This document shows positions 59,651 through 64,000 of a DNA stretch of 64,000 bases, piece by piece. Every line of letters begins with the position of its first letter. The stretch's first letter is position 1. A program made the position numbers and the translations under genes. Origin of the DNA: JAUSIF01 sp040901465 (GTDB lineage: Bacteria; Pseudomonadota; Alphaproteobacteria; Rhizobiales; Xanthobacteraceae); assembly GCA_040901465.1 (NCBI GenBank), contig JBBDYN010000037.1:1-64000 (forward strand), written 5' to 3'. A model generated the notes under the pieces. The model ran no database searches and was not told where the DNA came from. It saw only the letters and a list, made by a program, of their open reading frames with translations.

Positions 59651-60667
59651 TTTGACGAGATGCACCGACGCCGCGACTAGCACGACGACGGCGCCGGCCT
59701 GATGCGCAAGCGACAGCCGAAGCGGCGATACCGACAATAACGTGATCACCCCGAGCATCGCCTGCCCGGTCATGAGCGCGAACAGCACCGCCGCGCGCAA
59801 TGCCACCGGCAGCGGCCCGGTCCGTTGCGTGTCGAGCGCATGCAACAGCGCCACGACAAACAGGAAATTAGCAACCATCCGGTGCAAGAACTGGATGGTT
59901 ATCACGTTCTCGAAGAAATTCCGCCACAGCGGCTCGATCGCGAACAACTGCTCGAACGCTGGAATGAAACGGTCGTCCATCCAGGGCCAGGTATTGAACG
60001 TCAGGCCCGCGCCAGTCTTGGCGACCAGCGCGCCGAGAAAAATCTGCACGAAGACGAGCGCCAGAATAATTCCCGCGCCCACGCGCGCCCGCGCGGGAGA
60101 CTTGTCGGGCTTGCCGCGCAGACTAACGGCTACGCCCACGACCGCCGAGAGGATTATGCATGCGAGCGTGAGATGAACGGCGAGCCGGTACTGGCTCACA
60201 TCCGTGCGTTCCGAAAGGCCCGAGCTCACCATCCACCAGCCGATCGCGCCTTGCAGACCGCCAAGCGCGAACAGACCGCCGAGCTTCCAGGCGAGCATTC
60301 GGTCGACCAACCCGCGCGCCCAGAACACCGCGAAAGGAACGATGAATGCAACGCCGATCAGCCGCCCGAGCAGGCGGTGCGTCCACTCCCACCAGTAGAT
60401 GAACTTGAATCCCGAAAGCGTCATGCCGGGATTGAGTGCGAGAAATTGCGGGATCGTACGGTATTTTTCGAATTCGAGCAGCCAATCCGCTTCGCTAAGC
60501 GGCGGCAGCACGCCGGAAATCGGCCGCCACTCGGTGATCGAGAGTCCGGAACCCGTGAGCCGCGTGGCACCGCCGACCACCACGGTCACAGCCACGAGGG
60601 CCGCGAGCGTCCAGAGCCAAATCCGCACGGGGCGCATCGGATCTCGGCTTTCGATACTCTGCGACAT
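59594..60667 (-). CDS. ctaA: Heme A synthase (COX15/CtaA)
   Basis: CtaA oxidises heme O to heme A for cytochrome c oxidase in the inner membrane. The 357-residue protein has eight helices and the heme-binding histidines in WWEWTHRLLGRLIGVAF, RLAVHLTLACI, LHRMVANFLF and LAHQAGAVVV. The start MSQSIESRDPMRP at 60667 is preferred; 20 upstream residues are not family-like. The last 18 residues (CHSGAPRSGESGIQEHYR) are encoded by the palindromic repeat, beginning exactly at its outer edge, so the natural C-terminus was replaced or extended. Confidence 0.93.
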   Translation of the reverse strand: MSQSIESRDPMRPVRIWLWTLAALVAVTVVVGGATRLTGSGLSITEWRPISGVLPPLSEADWLLEFEKYRTIPQFLALNPGMTLSGFKFIYWWEWTHRLLGRLIGVAFIVPFAVFWARGLVDRMLAWKLGGLFALGGLQGAIGWWMVSSGLSERTDVSQYRLAVHLTLACIILSAVVGVAVSLRGKPDKSPARARVGAGIILALVFVQIFLGALVAKTGAGLTFNTWPWMDDRFIPAFEQLFAIEPLWRNFFENVITIQFLHRMVANFLFVVALLHALDTQRTGPLPVALRAAVLFALMTGQAMLGVITLLSVSPLRLSLAHQAGAVVVLVAASVHLVKCHSGAPRSGESGIQEHYR

Positions 60668-60780
60668 TGATCCTCGACTCGAACGCTTTCCCTTCCGGGT
60701 GCGCGAGGGATATAGAGCGGAGGTCACACCGGCAACTGGACGCCTCGCCGCGCCCGCAGCCTTATCGCGACAGGATTTCC

Positions 60781-60996
60781 ATGCGCATCCGCACTCGCAA
60801 GCTGGTCGGCGCCGTCGGCCTGCTTATCCTGGTCGCCTTCTGGCCGCTGCTCACGCTGGCGCTCGGACACTCCAACATCTCTCGTTTCTACGCGCCGGCG
60901 CAGCTCATCTTTTTTATCGTATTCGGCTTGATCTGGCTGATTCCGGCGGGCTTTCTGATCCGATGGATGCAACGTCCCGATCCACAAGACCGCTGA
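60781..60996 (+). CDS. DUF2842 family small membrane protein
   Basis: The 71-residue protein has two hydrophobic segments (KLVGAVGLLILVAFWPLLTLAL and LIFFIVFGLIWLIPAGFLI) and ends with RWMQRPDPQDR, the DUF2842 pattern common in Alphaproteobacteria. An AGGA lies upstream of the ATG. It is divergent from ctaA with a spacer of 113 bp; function unknown. Confidence 0.85.
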   Translation: MRIRTRKLVGAVGLLILVAFWPLLTLALGHSNISRFYAPAQLIFFIVFGLIWLIPAGFLIRWMQRPDPQDR

Positions 60997-61003
60997 TCGG
61001 GTC

Positions 61004-62053
61004 TTACGTCGCCTCGGCGCCGTTACCTAGTCCCGTCAGCGCAAACGGCACGCCCGAAATCAATACATCCAGGTAGCGCAACGCCTGGAAATGACCGTTG
61101 AGCGAGATACGCGGCAGCGCCCTGAGGTGGTGCCGGTGCGCGGGCGCGAGCACGCCCGCTCGCGTAGTCACCGCCGTCTTGAACCCGATCTCAGCCGCGA
61201 GCGCGAATTCGCGTGCTCCTGCTTCGCCATAGGGAAAAGAAAAATGTTTCGGCTTCTTTCCCAATGCGGCTTCGATCACCTCGGCGCTTCGTTTCATTTC
61301 CGAGCGCGCGACCTTGTCGCTGACTTTTGTCAGAAAGCAATGCGTGACGGTATGCGCGCCGACGGTGCAGAGCGGATCGTCGGCAAGCCGCGCGATCTCG
61401 GCCCAATCCATGCAGAGCTTGCCGCACGGCGCTTTCAAGTCGACACCATAGCGCGCGCAGATGTCGCGCATCGCGCGCCTGAACTCTTCCTCATCCTCGA
61501 TCGATCGCAGCCACCAATAGACTTCCGAGAACACTTTTCGCTTCGCGCCCGCGTTCGCGCAATTGAAGAAGCGCGTCGTGCCATCGATTTCGAGCACCAG
61601 CCGGTCCGACTTCGCCACCACCTGTTCGAGTGCGATCCACCACAATTCTCCGAGCCGGTCGGGAAAGTTTGTCGCGATGTAGAGCGTGAATGGCACCTCG
61701 TGCCGTCGCAGCACCGGCCACGCATGTTCGAGATTGTCGCGATAGCCGTCGTCAAACGTGATTGCCACAAACTGCCGGCTGAAATCTTGCTCGACGAGCC
61801 GCCGCCACACTTCGTCGATGCTCACGAGCTCGATGCCGCGCTTGCGCAAGTGAACGATTGTCCGCTCGAGGAAATGCGGATCGATTTCGAGGAGACGGTT
61901 TGGCTGAAAGCTTCCGTCCCGCGCGGGCCGCACGTGGTGCAGCGTCAATATCGTACCGACGCCGGCGAACCGCGATCGCAACGCGCGATGCGCGCCGGAA
62001 AAATAGAGTGCCTCGAGGCCGGCCCGATAGGCGGCATAACGCAGGTTTGCCAT
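61004..62053 (-). CDS. Polysaccharide deacetylase family protein
   Basis: The 349-residue protein has the NodB-type catalytic motif TFDDGYRDN (metal-binding Asp101/102) and the second motif HTVTHCFLTK with metal-binding His residues, plus FSFPYGEAG. It should remove acetyl groups from a polysaccharide; the substrate is not readable. No signal peptide is obvious. It is convergent with the DUF2842 gene (7 bp gap) and next to the ExoP homologue, which suggests an exopolysaccharide locus. Confidence 0.9.
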   Translation of the reverse strand: MANLRYAAYRAGLEALYFSGAHRALRSRFAGVGTILTLHHVRPARDGSFQPNRLLEIDPHFLERTIVHLRKRGIELVSIDEVWRRLVEQDFSRQFVAITFDDGYRDNLEHAWPVLRRHEVPFTLYIATNFPDRLGELWWIALEQVVAKSDRLVLEIDGTTRFFNCANAGAKRKVFSEVYWWLRSIEDEEEFRRAMRDICARYGVDLKAPCGKLCMDWAEIARLADDPLCTVGAHTVTHCFLTKVSDKVARSEMKRSAEVIEAALGKKPKHFSFPYGEAGAREFALAAEIGFKTAVTTRAGVLAPAHRHHLRALPRISLNGHFQALRYLDVLISGVPFALTGLGNGAEAT

Positions 62054-62147
62054 CGCGCCCCGTCATTCCACATGCACAATGCGGCGATTTATCCGCCGAG
62101 ACGTTAAGATTCTTTGTCCGGCCCGCGTCGTCAACATCACCGTGCGA

Positions 62148-64000
62148 TCATGCAGCGGCCCGCTCCGGCGAGGTACCCGGCGGCGCCGCCTCCGGCGCGA
62201 GCGAGACGACCGCGACGTTGGCAAAACCCTTCGCCGCAAGGGCATCCGAGGCCGCGGCTCCGACCCCCTCGCCTCCCTCAACCGCCACGAGCAGCAGCCC
62301 GCGCGAGAAGCGCGCGAGCCGCGCGGCACCCGGAATCAGCGCGAGTGCGGGGGCCGCGACAATCACGTGCTCGTAGGTCTGCGAAAGCGCACCGAGCACG
62401 ATCGAAAGTTTCTCGCCTGCGAGCAACGCCGCCGTGTCGCGGATGCCGCGCCCGACGGTAATCACGTGGATCCGAGAAGCACGATCGCGTTGGATCACCT
62501 CGCTGAAGGTCGCGACCCCGAACAGTAGATCGGCAAGACCGGGCACGCGCGGATCGGCGACGAGTCGCCCTGCCGGTGCCGCCGCCACATCCAAATCGAG
62601 AAGCAACACACGTTTCCCATCACGCGCGATTTCGCGCGCGAGTTCGATCGCGAGTGCCGGCGCGGACTCGCCATCGTCCGCGCTGGTCACCAACAGAATG
62701 CCGCGGCCAAGTACGCGAACGTGATCGGCGAGCATCGACATCTGCCGCCCCCGCGACTTGCCAGGCGGTTCCGCCTTGCCCGGCGGCGCTTCGCTTGCCT
62801 TGCCGATCCAGGAAGGCGGCGTGTTCGATGAAAGCTCGGCCGGCATCGCTTCCCGCATCGGCGCCGCAGAGTAGCGCTGCAAATCACCCGACATCAGTTC
62901 GCCGAGCGCGATGAACGTCATCGCGCAGGTCATCGTGGCGAACGCCGCGATCAGCACGATCGGCAGCTTCTTCGGGAAATACGGCGTTGGCGCCGGCACC
63001 GCACGAGACACGATGCGCGCGTCCGGCGGCACCGCGTCCGGCCCTTCGCGCGAGGTGACGTCGCGATAGCGCGACAGATATGACTCCAGCAGATCGCGCT
63101 GCGACTTCGCCTCGCGCTCCAACGCGCGCAATTGCACGTCTTCGACGCCGAGCGCCGACGCTTGCTTCTTCATCTGATCCAGATTGGCGATCAACGTCTC
63201 GACGCGGCCGCCGGCGATCTTCGCGTCGCTCTCGAGGGAGCGGACGAGTTTTTCCGCCTCGACGCGCGTTTGCGACTCGAGATCGGCGATTTGCGCCTTC
63301 AATTCCTTGATGCGCGGGTGCTGGTCGAGAAGCGTCGAGGACTGCTCGGCGAGTTGCGCCCGCAGCGTCACGCGCTGTTCGTTGAGCCTACGGATGAGCT
63401 CGGAGTTCACGATATCCGACGCTTCGATCGGCCGGCCCGTTCGCAGCATTTCGCGGATGAGCTTGGCCTTGGATTCGGCCTCGGCCCGTTGTGTACGCGC
63501 AAGCACAAGCTGGGAATTGGCCTCCCCGAGCTGCTGGCCGCTCAAGGAGTTGTTGTTGTTGCCGAGATAGAGATTCGACTTGCCGCGAAATTCCTCGGCG
63601 CGCCCCTCCGCCTCCGCCACGCGGGCGCGCAATTGCTTGATCTCGCCGGCCAACCAATGGCTAGCCTGTCGCATGGCGTCCTGTTTCGCGACCTGCTGAA
63701 ATGTAAGTAGCCGCTCGGCGACCGCGTTGGCCACCTCTGCGGCAAGGATCGGATTTTCCGAGCTGAAATCGATCGTGATCACGCGCGACCGGTCTACCGA
63801 ATAGATCGAGAGCCGCTCATAATAGCGCTCGAGCATGCGCTCTTCGAATGTCATGCGCGAGGGATCGCGCGCGAGCCCAGTCAGACTGAGGATCGCCGAA
63901 ACGAGAGACTTGTTCGCTTCCGGTTTGAACTCCGGGCGCTCGCCGAGCTTCAGATCGCGCACCACCGCGCGTGCAAGATCGCGCGAAAGGGCGAGCTGCA
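62148..64000 (-). CDS. Wzc/ExoP-type polysaccharide copolymerase, N-terminus off the right edge
   Basis: The frame is open to the window edge (upstream codons read QLALSRDLARAVV), so the N-terminal Wzz domain is cut. About 600 C-terminal residues are seen: a long coiled-coil periplasmic region (WLAGEIKQLRARVAEAEGRA, repeated heptads), a membrane helix near KLPIVLIAAFATMTCAMTFI and a cytoplasmic nucleotide-binding domain. In that domain the Walker A site reads TSADDGESAPALA, lacking the GKS/T lysine, and Walker A' reads VLLLDLDVAAAPAG; no C-terminal Tyr cluster follows. It is therefore probably a chain-length regulator with a dead kinase domain. Confidence 0.88.
   Translation of the reverse strand, partial: QLALSRDLARAVVRDLKLGERPEFKPEANKSLVSAILSLTGLARDPSRMTFEERMLERYYERLSIYSVDRSRVITIDFSSENPILAAEVANAVAERLLTFQQVAKQDAMRQASHWLAGEIKQLRARVAEAEGRAEEFRGKSNLYLGNNNNSLSGQQLGEANSQLVLARTQRAEAESKAKLIREMLRTGRPIEASDIVNSELIRRLNEQRVTLRAQLAEQSSTLLDQHPRIKELKAQIADLESQTRVEAEKLVRSLESDAKIAGGRVETLIANLDQMKKQASALGVEDVQLRALEREAKSQRDLLESYLSRYRDVTSREGPDAVPPDARIVSRAVPAPTPYFPKKLPIVLIAAFATMTCAMTFIALGELMSGDLQRYSAAPMREAMPAELSSNTPPSWIGKASEAPPGKAEPPGKSRGRQMSMLADHVRVLGRGILLVTSADDGESAPALAIELAREIARDGKRVLLLDLDVAAAPAGRLVADPRVPGLADLLFGVATFSEVIQRDRASRIHVITVGRGIRDTAALLAGEKLSIVLGALSQTYEHVIVAAPALALIPGAARLARFSRGLLLVAVEGGEGVGAAASDALAAKGFANVAVVSLAPEAAPPGTSPERAAA

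Overview
The window is a chromosomal core region of an alphaproteobacterium. It is high in G+C, most likely Hyphomicrobiales (Rhizobiales) near the Bradyrhizobiaceae/Xanthobacteraceae. Supporting points are the operon order rpsB-tsf-pyrH-frr-uppS-cdsA-dxr-rseP-bamA-lpxD-fabZ-lpxA, the nuoA-N cluster running into birA, rnj, mce, a DUF1467 gene, proS, lolCD and dnaE, a short ProS without the editing insert, an S2 protein with the alphaproteobacterial C-terminal extension, a DUF2842 gene, glnBA behind a sigma-54 promoter, and intergenic palindromes of the 'GTCATGCCCGGGCTTGACCCGGGCATCC' kind abundant in Rhizobiales. I cannot name genus or species. No rRNA, CRISPR, prophage or transposase gene was seen.

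Layout, left to right; nearly everything up to 49 kb is on the minus strand, so read it right to left. Positions 1-12.4 kb: translation (S2, EF-Ts, RRF), UMP kinase, undecaprenyl-PP synthase, CDP-DAG synthase, Dxr, the RseP protease, BamA and lipid A enzymes, i.e. building of the envelope. 12.6-21 kb: a membrane protein of unknown function, DNA polymerase III alpha, LolDC, ProS, a DUF1467 protein and methylmalonyl-CoA epimerase. 21.2-39.6 kb: RNase J, BirA and the full 14-subunit complex I operon, which also carries three non-subunit genes: a FlK-type hotdog thioesterase (nuoC-nuoD), a DUF3291 protein (nuoF-nuoG) and an 80-residue membrane protein (nuoH-nuoI). 39.9-49.4 kb: tRNA-Asp, tRNA-Val and tRNA-Leu, two HU-family proteins, and a proteostasis block of Lon, ClpX, ClpP and a trigger factor with a histidine-rich tail, then the NAD(P)HX repair enzyme. 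49.5-64 kb: glnBA, two tandem diguanylate cyclases, L13/S9, small acyl-CoA genes, a sulfhydrylase, heme A synthase and the start of an exopolysaccharide locus (deacetylase, truncated Wzc/ExoP-like protein).

The most unusual signal is in the gaps. At three tightly coupled operon junctions (fabZ/lpxA, nuoD/nuoE, nuoF/DUF3291-nuoG) a hairpin-rich insert is bracketed by a duplicated 3' end of the upstream gene: 25 bp with one mismatch, 23 bp exact, and about 30 bp decayed. The ancestral junction can be read off the distal copy (stop codon of fabZ 3 nt before the lpxA GTG; TAATG overlap of nuoD and nuoE). The upstream protein end is preserved and the downstream start is left intact. A fourth palindromic insert has supplied the last 18 codons of ctaA. 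This looks like a non-autonomous intergenic element class with a long target duplication; I see no mobilising gene in the window. Other points worth attention are the FlK-like triad in the complex I operon, the crotonase homologue lacking both catalytic glutamates, the pseudo-kinase tail of the ExoP homologue, and a palindrome in front of the sulfhydrylase gene.
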